A DNA stretch of 64,000 bases from Euryodendron excelsum (GCA_033060915.1 CM065388.1:20932001-20996000), one strand, 5' to 3'. Counted from the stretch's first letter, positions 44,634-57,640 are shown. Translations and numbers: made by a program. Notes: generated by a model not told the origin, from the sequence alone.

Positions 44634-46734
44634 TGAAAAAGTTTAGGAGCGTGGATTTGCCTATAGTATTTAATTAACCTAATTTATCCAACCATAACAA
44701 TAGGTGAATTACCTAGGTATGTCAATTCTATGTACAACTTTAAAGCAATAAAGTAAAGAGACAAGGTATACATAATTTTAGCATGGGAACCCTATTAACA
44801 TGGAAAAAATCACGGGGCCACAAATAACTACTAACGTACTCAACACTATAACTTTGAATAGTTACAAGAATAAACTTACAACCTAACTCGTTGATTCATA
44901 ACTCCACATTGATCCACAACTATAGTACAAGTTTCAGACTTGCTCGCTAGACATCAATGATTCACTATTCTCCCATGCTCTCGACGTCAACCTTTGGAAT
45001 CCACCAAAGACAATACGTGTGAAGTTTTGTTATTGACTAGAAGAAATACTCCAATAAACTTTAAAGCAAAATAAAACTCTTTGAGTAATTGTATGATCTC
45101 TCTTATCGTAATCACATAAATTATGAAGCCTTCAAAGTCTTTATATAGAGTCTGGAGTGTTTGGAGAACCTTGGACGTCGTGTAAGTCAAAGTAAGAAGT
45201 TTCTAAACCCGATAAGGATTGAATTCTAGAAGTTCTGGATTCTGCCGTGCATTCAAATGATTTGGCCAGCCATTTGAATGCCTCTGTCGTTCGAACGAAT
45301 GGCAAATTCTTTGTTCTCTCTGTTTTGCCTTTACTGTAGTACATTGGTTCATTCCTACACTTTGACACACCTATCGAAATGCTAAAATTGTTAGCGATTT
45401 ATACTAAAAGACTTACTTTGTGTAATGACTTTAGTATTAATTAATAAATTAGTTGTCTCATTTTAATGAAAATCTGTGTGAGCAATATTTGCATTGCGTT
45501 ATTTATTTAATGATTATACATGTGTGTCTCTTATTATATATAGTAGATGATTTGATGTATAGAATATGAATTATATACGGAAGATCAGATCATTATTTCT
45601 TATGGAATATAAGCTTATCGTTCACAGTTTTAGATGAAATTGAACACACCATCAGTAAGACTGTAGCATAAGATTTTAATAGGTCTGTCTTGACTATGAG
45701 GAACAGTATAGTTCAAACTCCTTGCACTAATACACTTTGTGTGTATTGAACAAGACAATATTGAGGTAATTGCTTTTATACTAACTATATAAAACAATTA
45801 ATACCTCATGATTATTATGAGTGCTTATACTCTTAATCCTAATATAATAAATAGACACAGCATGTAGTGTTTATTGTTTTGATTCACAGAAGAGTGAGAT
45901 TCTTTGCGAGTCAATAAACTTACTGAGTTGGACAATAACATTACGTGTATGGTGAATATTAATTATTGATGGAATCCACGTCCCTGCAGGTGGATTATAA
46001 ATTCGACATATCAAATAAATTAAGTGGAAGGTCTCAAAAAATTAAATAAGTCTATTAAATTTAACTGTCAGTAATTTAATTTAATAGATGGATATCTGTA
46101 ATCTTAACGTTGGGAGATAAATAAGCATTTAATAATATGGAGCTCGAAATATAATTCCTAGTATGACAGAAAGTGCAATTATAATTCATTAGTGGTATAA
46201 ATTATAATTTATGTAAATAGGAATTAATCCTAGTTAGATTATGAATCCTTATTTGCGTAGGAAGCCCTAGTTATACTATTCTAATGGTCTTGTTGGAGCC
46301 TCTATATATGCGCACTCTAAAAGCAGTTAAGGTTACACTTGTTCATAATTAAGAAATACACATTTTTTAGAGGAAGAGAAACCTTAGCAACTATGAGCCC
46401 ACTCTCTCTGGAGTAAGGCATATACGAGGGATACAGCAGAAATCTGAAAGTTGAGTTCAAGCAATAGATTCGTGCTAGTTGCCATTGCTTGCAATTCGAG
46501 ATCAAAGCAAAAAGACTTCAAAATTCATACCACCTACTATTCGGATCAAACTAGAAAGATCTCGAAAGTATGATTCTAATAGCGTAGATTAGTCTCGGCT
46601 AATCAGATCAGTTTTTTTTTTTTTTTGTATTATCCGTATGCACCATAGCTGGGTAGTGAAAAATTCTGCAATCCCCAGTAGAAATTATATACAAAGTGCT
46701 TTTACTCAAAAGTAGCCAATCTAAAAACTAAACA
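44634..46734 (-). repeat. copia-2 5' LTR, interrupted by a solo LTR
   Basis: Homologous to 39,719-40,303 over 44,849-45,388, and again over 46,681-46,734 (GAAATTATATACAAAGTGCT...CTAAACA). The intervening 1.3 kb is a separate insertion. A TATATAGAGTCTGGAG motif near 45,140 corresponds to the one in the 3' LTR. Confidence 0.85.
45389..46680. mobile_element. Insertion of about 1.29 kb in the copia-2 5' LTR, probable solo LTR
   Basis: Begins TGTTAGCGATTTATAC and ends near ...TGCAATCCCCAGTA. The flanks AAAAT (45,384-45,388) and GAAAT (46,681-46,685) could be a 5-bp duplication with one change. Inside is non-coding text with a CTATATATGCGC promoter-like motif near 46,302 and a T-run at 46,612-46,626. 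The CA at the end is not intact, so the right border is approximate. No coding frame is present. Confidence 0.6.
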
Positions 46735-48061
46735 GTTTTATTGATTGTAGCCTCTAATTTTTAAATAACCCACTGTTATTAATTTTATGAATAAGATTGT
46801 ATGCCTTCCTCTCTCTTTTGTTGATTTTATCTTTCTCTCTCTTTCATTAATTTTATCAAGAATTAGATGTTATGGCACATGCGATATGTGTGTTCTTCAA
46901 CTATGAAATCTTCATAAGAATTGCCAAAAAAACAAAATCACAAATTGTAAACATGATTCATCACACCACATTCAAGTTAGACTATAAAGAATGAAAATAC
47001 TAAATCTGAAATTGATACAAAATCATCCAAATATCAAAAAAATACAAATCCACCGACAAACTAATCATAACCCACACAATCCGCCTATAAAGAGAATGCA
47101 AATAATAAAGAAAAATGAGATAACTAAAAGGAACTCACTCAGTCAGAATGCTGTTAGGTTTGCTGAGATAATAGTTTGATGGTCTTCGCACTTGAAATTA
47201 AGATGGAAGTCTAGGAGATAGGTATAGAGTCAAAAACTCCAAAAGTGTCCAAAAATCACGAAAAACTAAATTAGTTAGAAAGATAATGTAAAACCCTAAC
47301 TTGTTTAATGTTATATTTAGCTTAATTGAAGACATTCTAGTGTGTGATTATACTAATTGAGCAGCTTGATCAGCATGTTTTAATGAGAGCATGCCATGAA
47401 AGGATTATCATATTTTTAAGCATGATTAGTGGATTTAATTCATGATTAATTAGCGATCGCTCCTGAATAGTGCAATTTATATCTGTCAGTGTATGGTTGC
47501 GATGCAGTACTAATATCTCGGTAAGTCTGAGGTCAAACTACAGGGATATATGGATGGAATATAGTAAAACTCACTTTGGGAAAGTAGAACTCTCAAGAAA
47601 AACAACTCTAAAATGTAAAGGAAAATTTTGATTTGAGATTTGGTTTAAGAAATTATTCTAGGTAATGAAAATAAATTTATACGAAGAAAACTTAATTAAA
47701 TAACAATAAGCAAAAGGTCTTGGTAGGACTGATCTAGTTAATAAACCTACAAGTAGATCCCCAAGATAGCTGTGATTAAAGAAACTCAAGATTCGATTAC
47801 CCTCTTGGAGTTGATATTCAATTATTTACTAGTGTTCGTACCAGAATCCTATTCATATTTGTCCTAGTTTATAAACCTGTGTACAAAGTATGTTTGAAAC
47901 TTAATCAAGAACAATAGATTTCTAAAGTACTACTAATAGGAATATGTAAACAATTGTAATCAATACCTTTATCAGAAATTCTTGGTATACGTATCCCTAC
48001 TTGCAAATCAGTCTATACATACATGCTAGATATGAACAAGAATATTATTTTCAAAGATATT
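46735..48061. other. AT-rich stretch without a recognised gene
   Basis: Sequence between copia-2 and LTR-C. No frame beyond about 60 codons and none with a recognisable domain. The part from about 47,390 to 48,000 (with GATCTAGTTAATAAACCTAC and CTCTTGGAGTTGATATTC) has the look of decayed repeat DNA, but no border or family can be named. Confidence 0.4.
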
Positions 48062-49811
48062 TGTAAGCACCTCATTTTTGCCTGCTCGATGATCTCCGGT
48101 CCGACCGGGTTTGGTTTCCAACACCACACCACGTGTAAGCTCAAGATGAGCCTTTCAATCTCCAATTCAGTCAACTGGTCGCTTCTCAGGCCCACAAGGA
48201 CCCGCTGGAGCCATAAGCACCATTATTTCAGGCAGCTTTCCGGACCGGGCGGTCCTAGAAACCAACGCCATCCAGGTAGCTTCCCGGGATCGGGCGATCT
48301 CGGGGACCAACACCTCATCAAATTCCAGACGATTCACTTCTGGTGCCTGCTAGCCCGCCAATGTAGAATGTCCGTCATTCGGTAGTTTTCCGGGACTAGG
48401 CGCTCTCGGAGACCAACACCACCCTCATAGGTAGCTTTCTGAAACCAGGCGTTTTCAGGAACCGACACTACCCTATAGGTAGCTCTCTAAGACCAAGTGT
48501 TCTTAGGGACCAACACCGCACAGGTAGTTTTCTGAGACCGCCCAACACCTAGGTCAACACCGGCGCCTGCTAGCCCGACTCGGTGAAAAATAACCAAACT
48601 TGCCCCTTGGGCCTCCAAGCACGTTTTGAGAAAGTTCAAAATCCCTCAAAACGATAAGTCTTTCCTTCCAAAATGTTGTTAAACCATTAGGCATCCCTCG
48701 CATGCCATTTGGTTCAAATTCGGTCCTATTTCGGCCCACTCCGGTCAAAATGACCATTTTGCCCCTGAACACCTCAACACTGCACAAACCCCGCTGAACG
48801 GTAAAAGACTCTCCCAAAACCATCCCTGAACAACCCTATACACTTAACACAACATACCGACCATTTCCAGCCAACCCTGGTCAAAATGACCGTTTTGCCC
48901 CTGGAAGCCCAAATATGCCTCGAAACAGCACCGGCCTTGGGATTTCGAGCAGAGGGTTTCACTACACGCCCTTGTTTAACCCAAGGAGCACCCTACGACA
49001 CTAAGCTCACACAACGCGATAAAAGTTCCCTGGAGTGTCTCGCAGACGCTCCGCCTACATTGTCTTTTCCCTCGATTCCCTGGTTATAACGCACTGTCAA
49101 CTGACTTGAGAAATGCGTAAATCAGGGAATTCTCGAAAGCTCATCCATAGATCTTTCCATCGATATGGTTCGATCGAATAGATCGCTTCCCGAAGCCCTC
49201 CATCGTACAGTGTGAAAACTATAACTTTCAGCAACCCCCGGAACATTTCACAGACGCTCCGCCAAGGTTGACTTTTTCTCCGATTCCCTAATCAAAACGC
49301 ACCGTCAAACAAATTAAGAAATGCTTAAATTTGGGAATTCTTGAAAGTATTTCCGGAGTACTTTTCATCGGTACGGTCCAATCGAGTAGATTGCTTCTCA
49401 AAAGCCTTAATCACATGAAACGAAAACAGCCACTTTCAAACACCCAGGGAGCGTATCACAGACGCTCCGCAAAAGTGACCTTTTTAGCACACTTCCTAAG
49501 ACGATATTACTCACCTCCAAACATAATACAAACTTTTCAAAAACATGAAAGTTCACCGGAAGCCTTGGGAGGATATCCCGAGTGCAATTGATTCCCCCGA
49601 AACCTTCCCGATTGACTCAATTATCGAGGCGAAGTTTGGACGAACTTTCCGGTGATGGAGCGTATGCTACATGCGCTCAAATTTTGATCAAATCGACTGA
49701 CTTTCGATCAACGGTCGAGATTTATCCAGTACAATAGGTGCTACGTGTCATTATAGCAATGAAACAGTACCTGCGCATGTAGCACATGCACCAGGCTTGT
49801 TCCAGATTGCC

Positions 49812-49819
49812 TATAAATA
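49812..49819 (+). promoter_or_regulatory. TATA box of LTR-C
   Basis: TATAAATA in the context GCC-TATAAATA-GAGGCC, at the corresponding place to the LTR-B box and just downstream of ATGTAGCACATGC. Confidence 0.65.
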
Positions 49820-51064
49820 GAGGCCTCCCCCTTTGTATATTCCAGGTCCAAAATTGATGCGAAATTCTGTTGAAATCACTTTAGAAACTCGAATCCTTAC
49901 ATATATTCCACCTCTCCAACACTTACGCTAGATTCTACCTCTCTCAAGCCTATACACTCCATATATAAGGCCTCATACACACTTACACACTCCACTCTAG
50001 CCTCTCAAGCCCTCTTGAAGTCACTCAAGCTCCAATCAAGACATCCATTGAAGACTACAAGTGTGGTGAAGGTAAAAGGTGGTATTCCTTTTACATTTGT
50101 GCTCTCCGCCACTCTTTTCTTCTCCCTCCTAGCCTACTTAGGCTATTCTCTATTTTAATCCCCATCTTTAACCCCCCCTTTCTTGCATGCTTGAGCCAAG
50201 AGGGCTCTTAGATCATGCCTAGAGGAAAGCAAGTGAGAGTCAATGTGTAGGGGGACCTCTCACTACCCTCCTTTAAGATGGTATTTTCTAGGAGCCCCTT
50301 ATTTATGTGGTGTAGCCTAAAAGCCTTGTATGTGAATCATGACCCTTGGCATATTACTATTTTGATCATGTCTTGTGTGCTTGGCTTCATTTTATGCTTA
50401 TTGTCATGTTCCACAATGCTTACATTACTCTTAATTTTATGCCATTTCCAAGTTTTACATTTCTTTCAAAAATTGTTCTAAGAGTTGGCCACTTGAAGTG
50501 TAGGATGAGATTTTAGGAATTATGCCTTAGAAGACCTCCTACCAATCCCTTAACTTTCATTTTGGTATCATGACATTTTAATTTGCATAAGGGTTGCTTT
50601 CTACTTCTCTAATTTTCAAGATTTCCATTCTTTTAAGTGTAGTGGTTGGAATTGCCCCATGAAACCCTCTCTTGAGTGGTCTCCCTTTGTTTGGTCATAT
50701 AAACCCTTTCTTGATGGAATGGTCCCCTTGAAAAGTGATTTTCAAAATCTTTCTCAAAAGATGATTTTCAAAAATGCATTCTCTCCATCTTCGCATCAAA
50801 AATGATTTTTCAAAAATTGTCATTCTTATGTTTGATTTTAGAAACCCCCACTCTTGTCAAGATAAAGGTTATAATGGCCATGAGGAAACCTTCCTTGGAT
50901 TGGTCTCCAATCACCAACCATATAAACCATACTCTTGGCTAAAGTCAAAATTTTCATAAAAATGATCTTCAAAAAGTTTGCCAACCAAAGTCCATGGCAT
51001 AACATGTCTTGTTTTTCAAAACTCTTTCCAAAAGTGCATCAAACCAACTTTCAAAATCATTTTA

Positions 51065-51420
51065 CAATCTAACCATAGGTTAACTTGACCCTAGTTATCC
51101 AATCCTAAGCTAACATGACCCTAGTTGACTAATTTTAGGTTAACTTGACCTAGTTGCCCAACCCTAGGTTAACTTGACCCTAGTTACCTAACCCTACGTT
51201 AATTTGACCCTAGTTATCTACCCTAGGTTAACTTGACCCTAGTTGTCCAACCCTAGGTTAAATTGACCCTACTTCACTCACCTTAGGTTAACCTAACCCT
51301 AAGTCATCCTAACCTTAGGTTAACCCAACCTTAATTAGTTAAGCATAGATCATCTTAACCCTAGATTAACTTAGCCCAAGTTAATTAACCTTAGGTCACC
51401 CCTAACCCTAGGCCAACCCA
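51065..51420 (+). repeat. CCCTAGGTTAACTTGA-type tandem repeats in LTR-C
   Basis: About ten irregular units of roughly 30-37 bp with the core CTAGGTTAACTTGACCCTAG. Expanded relative to LTR-D. Confidence 0.85.
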
Positions 51421-51889
51421 ACCTAGGTTAGTATGCTTCAAGGTTCCAACTCATAAACCCTTTTTGAATGATCTTTCAATTTTAAACTATTCACATTACC
51501 CATACCCCCTACTCTCGTGATTTCAAAAAACTAACTCCATAAACTCTTCAATTGTCCCTACACTCCAAAATATTTTCAAAAATGCTTTCAAAATGTCACA
51601 AACCTAGGGTGTCCCTAGCCCCCTCATGGTTAGAGATTCCAAGGAAAAGTGATAAATCGAGAACAACCCCTAAGGTTGTTCATATTAGGATTTCAAACTC
51701 TTAGCCATTTCCAAAAACCACTTTCTAAAACTAATTCATCAAAACATTCCTCCAAGGTTTTCAAAACAAAACTTCAAAAACACTTTCAAGTTCTCTTGAG
51801 TCATGACAAAGCCTTGTTCCAAAACTCTCTTAAGGTGATCCAAGATCATTTTCAAAACACTCCACCATCCAACTTCAAGTCAAAACTTC

Positions 51890-52115
51890 CAAGACCACAA
51901 AGAGTCTTCAACTTCCAAAGACCTCAAAGTATCCTAAACTTTTCCAAAGACCTCCAAGAGTCTTCAACTTTCAAAGACCTCAAAGTGTCTTAAACTTTTC
52001 CATAGACCTCCAAATGTCTTAAACTTTTCTAAAGACCTCAAAGTGTCTTAAACTTTTTCAAAGACCCCAAAGTGTCTTAAACTTTTTCAAAGACCCCAAA
52101 GTGTCTTCAACCCTT
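51890..52115 (+). repeat. AAAGACCTCAAAGTGTCTTAA tandem repeats in LTR-C
   Basis: About eight units of 28-31 bp alternating AAAGACC[T/C]C[C/A]AA and GTGTCTTAAACTTTT. LTR-D has only about two such units (37,980-38,030), so the block has expanded in LTR-C. Confidence 0.85.
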
Positions 52116-52153
52116 CCAAAGGCCCTAACGCGCCTATTTTCCATCGGGCTCTT

Positions 52154-52221
52154 GCCCGAACTACGAATGACCTAATTCTCACCAAATGAGATACGTAGGC
52201 AACCTAAAATGGTGCGGTCAT
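52154..52221 (+). ncRNA. Conserved stem-loop block in LTR-C
   Basis: GAACTACGAATGACCTAATT then CTCACCAAATGAGATACGTAGG, CAACC, GGTGCGGTCA. The stem is TCTCA/TGAGA around CCAAA minus its shared ends. Confidence 0.4.
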
Positions 52222-53554
52222 AAATTTTATTCCAACTTCAATCCCTTTTTCAAAAATTCTAATCAATTCAAAGTTCATATTCCAAACTCTCTTAAAACCC
52301 TTATTATTTTCAAACTTCTTTCAAAAACTTGCATCATGCATCATCCATTCGAAAAGTAATGACTAAACCCTGTTTTTCAAAATTCTAAAGTGGATATTAA
52401 GTGGACAATAGCAACTGGTTATTCTAGTGAGTGAACTAATGGTGCTTAGACATGTAAGTACCGAAAGGGTGGAGTAGGATGATGATCTTAGGATATTTTC
52501 GCTACACATAACCAACCTCCGAACCATAGATTTCTATTTTCAAATGACCAAAATGGAGTTATTTTCCCAAAAGGACTTAAATCTTTCCAAAGGTTGCCAA
52601 ACGACCTATTTTCTTAAAAACGCTCTCATGAGGGAGTTTTTAAAATCATTTTCAAGAATTCTAAGCTTAATCTTCGGATTAACACTTAGTTTTAGGTGTC
52701 GTAACTCACCTTAATCAAGTTAGGTGGCGACTCCTATTTTTTTGAAAAGCCCTTAGTCAAACCAATTTTTAAACCTAGTCGCACTTTGTTGCGCCCAGAT
52801 TTTTCGCACTCAAGGAATACTCACACAAGCGGAAAAAATGTTGTACTCTCTCGTTAGAACTCACCCTCCTAAAAGAATGAGTGTGACTAAGTTTGAATTG
52901 AAAATTGATTTGAATAAAGGGCTTTTGGAAAAGATTTGGAGTCGCCACCTAACTTGATTAAGGTGAGTTAGGTTACCTAAAAACTAAGAATAATTCGAAG
53001 ACTACACTTAGGGTTTTGGAAAACGATTTTGAAAATATCTCCTCAAGAGAGGGTTTTTAAGAAAAATAGGTTGTTTGGCAACCTTTGAAAAATATTTAGC
53101 CCTTTTTGAAAAATAACTCCTTTATTTGGTCTTTGAAATCAGTGATCCTAGGTTCGAAGGTTGGTTACGTGTAGGGAAGACGCACTAAGCCATCACCCTA
53201 CCCCACCCTTTTGGTACCTACATGTCAATCTACCCTAGATTCACCTACGAGAGTCTTCAACTAACTATAGTTCAATCCTATCCACCTTGGAAAACAATGC
53301 TTGAAAAGAAACTAACATGATGCATGCTATGCAAGTGCAAGGAAAGAGAATTGAAAAATAGATTTGGAAAAAGATTGATTTAAAATTGATTTGATTTGAA
53401 AATAGATTTGAAGAGATGGAATTGAAATTGGAAAGTTTGAAAATTTGGAAATAGAAATTTGAAATTGAAAGTTTAAAAATATATTAGAAATTTGAAAAGA
53501 TTGTAGAATTTGAAATTTGGAAGATATGGAGGAATTTGAAATTTGAAAGAAGTT

Positions 53555-53620
53555 GTGACCGCACCTATGAGGGTTGCCTACATATCCTTTTGGAGGAATC
53601 AGGTCAGTCGTAGTTCGGAC
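53555..53620 (-). ncRNA. Conserved stem-loop block in LTR-A
   Basis: The minus strand reads GAACTACGACTGACCTGATT, then CCTCCAAAAGGATATGTAGGC, AACCCTCATAGGTGCGGTCA. The stem TCCT/AGGA encloses CCAAA. Homologous blocks are in LTR-B, C and D. Calling it RNA is inference; conservation and compensatory changes are seen directly. Confidence 0.45.
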
Positions 53621-53859
53621 AAGAGTCTGATTAAAAAGAGATTGATTTGAAAGAAAGAGATTGAATTGGAAAATTGGGAGCTTGAACTTTGAATAGAGGA
53701 TTGAAAATTGGAATTTGGAACATTGGAATTGAATAGATTGAATTTTGATTTGAAAAAGTAGAACTTGGAAAGATTTAGACTTGTTTTGGAAAGATGGAGG
53801 TTTAGGAAACCTAGACTTAAGAAAGATGAGACTTAGGAAAGACTCGAGAGTTTAAGAAA

Positions 53860-54560
53860 GATTGGATTTAGGAAAGGTTCGAATTAAGAAAGGTCCGAAT
53901 TAGGAAAGTTTCATTTTTGAAAAGTTTCGAATTAAGAAAGTTTTGAATTTGGAAAGCTTTCAAATTATGAGAGTTTTGAAATTAGGAAAGTTTTGAAATT
54001 AGGAAATATTTCGAATTAGGAAATGTTCAAATTAGGAAAGTTTCAAAATAGGAAAGTTTCGAATTAGGAAAGTTTCATTTTTGGAAAGTTCCGAATTAAG
54101 AAAGTTTTGAATTAGGAAAGTGCCGTCTTACGAAAGTTTCGATTTGGAAAGTTCCGCTTTAGGAAATTTTTCGAAATAGGAAAGTTTTGGAATAGGGAAG
54201 TTTTGAAAGTAGGATAGTTTCGTTTTAGAAAAGATTTGAAAAAGGAAAGTTTTCAATTTAGGAAATGTTTGAATTAAGAAAGTTTCACTTAAGAAAGTCT
54301 TGAATTAAGAAAGTTTTGAGTTTAGAAAAGTCTTAGATTTGGAAAGATGTTGAAGTTTTGGAAAGTTTAGAATTTAGAAAGTTTGGAAGTTTTTAAACGA
54401 TTTAACTTAAAAAAGTTTTGAATTTAAGAAACTTTGAATTTGGAAAGATTCGAAATTTAGAAAGTTTAGGATTTATAAAGTTTTAGAGTTTTAGAAAATT
54501 TTAAGATTAGGAAAGGTTTGAGTTTAGGAAAAGTTTAAAAACTTATGTTTGAAAAGTCAA
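53860..54560 (-). repeat. Short GAATTAGGAAAGTTT-type repeats in LTR-A
   Basis: Dozens of degenerate units of about 14-17 bp with the core TTAGGAAAGTTTxGAA. The inverted counterpart in LTR-B (about 59,500-60,150) reads TTTCCTAATTCAAAACT. The minus strand of LTR-A here is almost free of G. Confidence 0.85.
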
Positions 54561-55982
54561 GATTTGAAAAGAAAGTAGAATTAGAACAGGGTTGAATTAG
54601 GAAAGATTTGAAAATTGAGTTTAAAATTTAGGAAAGATTTTTATGTTCAAGTTTTGGAAACTTAAGATTTAGGAAAGAGGAAGTTTAGGAAGGATTTGAA
54701 TTAGGAAAGAGTTGGATTAGGAAGGGATTGGATTTTGTTTCCAAAAACAGAGGACGGGATCTAGTTTCCTAAACGGGGAGATTTGATTTGGTTTCCTAAA
54801 GGGAAGATAGGATTTGGAAAGTGAGATTCTAGAAACCCTAGATTTGAAAAATTATAGTTTCGACGTAGAAAATAGGTTTTGGAAACGTGTATAGTTTGGA
54901 TGTGAAAACAAGAGGTTTTGGAAACCTAGGTTTGGGGCAAAGTTTGAAAATCATGTTTTTGGAAAGAAAATTAGGGTTTCCTAATTGTGAGTTCTAGGGT
55001 TTGATTTGGGCTCTAAAGAGAGAGGATTTTTGGAAAGTGCTTTTTTGAAAACAAAGGTTTTCTAGAATGGAATCCTAGGGAGGAGTTTTTGAAAAGTGAA
55101 TCTGAAGATAGAGTTTTTGGAAAAAGATTTTAAAGTGAAGGAGTTTTTAGAAAGTGTGTTTTTGGAAACGAAGATTTTAGAAGGAAAATCCTAGAATGGA
55201 GTTTCTAAAAGGGAGATTTTGGAAAGAGAATTTTTTAAAAGATTTTTGGAGTTTTTCTAGGAAAGAGACCTAGGGAATGTTTTCGGAAAGTGGACTTTGA
55301 AGAGAGCATTTTGGAAAGGAGTTGAAAAAGGGGGTTTGGAAAAATAGACTTTTGAAGGGAGTTTTTGAAAACAAATTTGGAAAGAAGAGATTTTGGGAAG
55401 TATGTTGAAAAAGAAAAAGAAGATTTTTTAGGAAGAGATTTTTGAAGAGAGAGTTTTTGGAAGGTGTAAAAACATCTCACTTTCCTAAAGCAATTCTAAC
55501 CATAAAAGGGCTAGAACCACTTTAGGAAAGCGGTTTTGAAAACAACAAGAGTTGAAAATATGGACCATGAAAGTTACTTTAAATATAACACTTTCCTAAA
55601 GCAATCCTAGCCATTGAAAAGCTAGAATTACCCTAGGATTGTGATTTTGAAAACAAGTTTTTGAAAAGGAAATTTTGATGCAATTTTGAAAACAAGTTTG
55701 AAAACGATTTTGAAGACAATTTTGAAAACGGTTTTTAGAAGATGCAAGATCATGATATGCACAATGCAAATTTGGGGTCGTGAACATACAAGGCTAAGGT
55801 TTCACCACATAATCAAAGAGGCCGAACCCACGTGGTCTCTGGTTAGACTAGAAGAAAGCCCCCAACATGGTGACCCCCCAATAGTCTAATCCTACACATG
55901 TACCGAGAGTCCCCTTGTTTCAAGCATGCAAAGAAAGGGGGGGGAAAGAGATGGGGGATTAAAATAGAGAAAATCCAAGTGG

Positions 55983-55987
55983 GTTAG
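55983..55987. repeat. LTR-B target-site duplication, left copy (GTTAG)
   Basis: GTTAG directly before TGTAAGCACC; identical bases follow the LTR-B terminal CA at 61,213-61,217. Confidence 0.92.
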
Positions 55988-56359
55988 TGTAAGCACCCCA
56001 TATTTGACCGCTCGGCAGTCTACACTCCATCCAGACTTGTTTTCAAGTCATCGTGGGCATATTCCAATTGAAACAAATTCTCTAGGTTCAAATTCCGTCT
56101 TTCCATCGCTTCGTGGGCCTGTCAGGCCCAAATGGAGGCAAAATGACCAAAATGCCCTTAGGGGCATTGTCCTTTCTTATTCCAATTCCAATCCCTCTCT
56201 CGAGACAGTTTATTCCTCGAGACGGTCCGAGTAGCAAAACTACTCACAAAACCGTTAGAGTGGCAGAAACACTCACAAAACCATTAGAGTAGCAGAAGTA
56301 CTCACAAAACCGTTAGAGTAGCGGAAGTACTCACAAAACCGTTAGAGTGGCGGAAACAC

Positions 56360-56620
56360 TCACAATCCAGGCACGTCTCTTCGGAGACGGTAAGACCCCT
56401 TTCCAATCCCACTCTCGAGACAGTTTATTCCTCGAGACGGTTTCAATCTAGGCACGTCTCTTCGAAGACAGTAAGACCCCTTTCCAATCCCACTCTCAAG
56501 ACAGTTTATTCCTCGAGACGGTTTCAATCCAGGCACGTCTCTTCGGAGATGGTAAGACCCCTTTCCAATCCCTCTCTCGAGACAGTTTATTCCTCGAGAC
56601 GGTCCGAGTAGCAAAACTAC
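56360..56620. repeat. 81-bp tandem repeat, about three copies (LTR-B)
   Basis: Units contain GGCACGTCTCTTCG.AGAC, AAGACCCCTTTCCAATCCC and CTCGAGACAGTTTATTCCTC. The 84-aa minus frame across it repeats SRGINCLE.GIGKGSY every 27 residues. This frame is a by-product of the period being divisible by three. Confidence 0.9.
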
Positions 56621-56639
56621 TCACAAAACTGTTAGAGTA

Positions 56640-57030
56640 GCGAAAATACTCAACCCCGTTCGAGTAGCGGAAATACTCCCAAATCATCAACCCCGTTAGA
56701 GTAGCAGAAATATTCAACTCCGTCCGAGTAGCGGAAATACTCCTAAATCATCAACCCCGTCCGAGTAGCGGAAATACTCCCAAATCATCAACCCCGTCCG
56801 AGTAGCGGAAATACTCCCAAATCATCAACCCCGTCCGAGTAGCGGAAATACTCCCAAATCATCAACCCCGTCCGAGTAGCGAAAATACTCCCAAATCATC
56901 AACCCCATCCAAGTAGCGGAAATACTCAACCCCGTCCGAGTAGCGGAAATACTCAACCCCATCCGAGTAGCGGAAATACTCACAAATCATCAACCCCGTC
57001 CGAGTAGCGGAAATACTCACACCGTTAGAA
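56640..57030. repeat. 37-bp tandem repeat, about ten copies (LTR-B)
   Basis: Unit CCGTCCGAGTAGCGGAAATA followed by CTCCCAAATCATCAACC; some units lack the last part. Related GAGTAGC...ACTCACAAAACCGTTA units occur at 56,227-56,365. LTR-A has only one or two such units (62,500-62,625). Confidence 0.92.
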
Positions 57031-57129
57031 TGGCGGAGACACTCAAAACCTAGGTCAACACCCGTGTCTGTTAGCTCACTTCGGTGAAAAATGACCAGAC
57101 TACCCTTAGGACCTTTTCCGAGACTTTCC

Positions 57130-57640
57130 GGTCAAGATGACCATTTTGCCCCTAAGCATCCGAATGCCTTGGGAACCACACCAGCTCTGGGTATCAAACC
57201 GGTATTGTCTCGAGAATACTTTTTATAGTGTTCTTGACCTTCCTTTACCTTTCCGGACCATTCCGAGTCAGTTCCGGCCAACCCGGTACAAAATGACCGT
57301 TTTGCCCCTGGAGGGCCGGTCTCCTTCTTCGACCACACCGGCTCTGGGTATCAAACCGGTAATGTCCCAAGAATACTTTTTATAGTGTTCCCGACCTTCC
57401 TTTACCTTTCCGGACCATTCCGAGTCAGTTTCGGCAAACTCGGTACAAAATGACCGTTTTGCCCCTAGTGGGCCGGTCTCCTTTTCCGACCACGCCGGCT
57501 CTGGGAATCAAACCGGCAACCTCTGGGAACATTCTAAATAATGTTTCCAGATCCCAAGTTTTTTTTCGGGACAATCCGGGTTCGCCCCGGCAGTTTTTCG
57601 GTTCGATTGACCGTTTTGCCCCTAAAGGCCCGGTCAACCT
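57130..57640. repeat. About-156-bp tandem repeat, three to four copies (LTR-B)
   Basis: ATGACC[A/G]TTTTGCCCCT recurs at 57,137, 57,293 and 57,450, and ATTGACCGTTTTGCCCCT at 57,606. Between them CTCTGGG[T/A]ATCAAACCGG and TTTTTATAGTGTTC repeat. LTR-A has the same array inverted (about 61,950-62,450). Confidence 0.9.

Larger units (their letters stand above)
39719..46734 (-). mobile_element. Ty1/copia retrotransposon copia-2, decayed and interrupted
   Basis: Two direct repeats (39,719-40,303 and 44,634-46,734, the second interrupted) flank an internal region read on the minus strand. A primer-binding site, a gag with a zinc knuckle and a polypurine tract are present in the right places. Protease, integrase and RT are not found; the place they should occupy holds non-coding text and another LTR-like block (41,790-42,840). 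Confidence 0.85.
48062..52786 (+). mobile_element. LTR-C: giant Ty3/gypsy LTR (Tat/Ogre-like), cut at its 3' end by LTR-A
   Basis: Starts TGTAAGCACCTCATTTTTGCC. U3 has CTTTCCGGGACTAGGCG-type tandem units (48,235-48,545), AAAATGACCATTTTGCCCC segments and about-208-bp tandem units (49,083 and 49,292). The promoter CTATAAATAGAGGCC lies at 49,811. Downstream are CTAGGTTAACTTGACCC repeats (51,065-51,420), AAAGACCTCAAAGTGTCTTAA repeats (51,890-52,110), the hairpin block (52,154-52,221) and AAGTTAGGTGGCGACTCC (52,718). It stops at CCTAGTCGCACTT, about 95 bp short of the end seen in LTR-B, where inverted LTR-A starts. No internal domain follows. Confidence 0.88.

Noticed and set aside
56640..57030. 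Regularly spaced 37-bp repeats that look CRISPR-like
   Set aside because: Units are contiguous with no unique spacers, the context is a plant LTR, and no cas-like gene exists.
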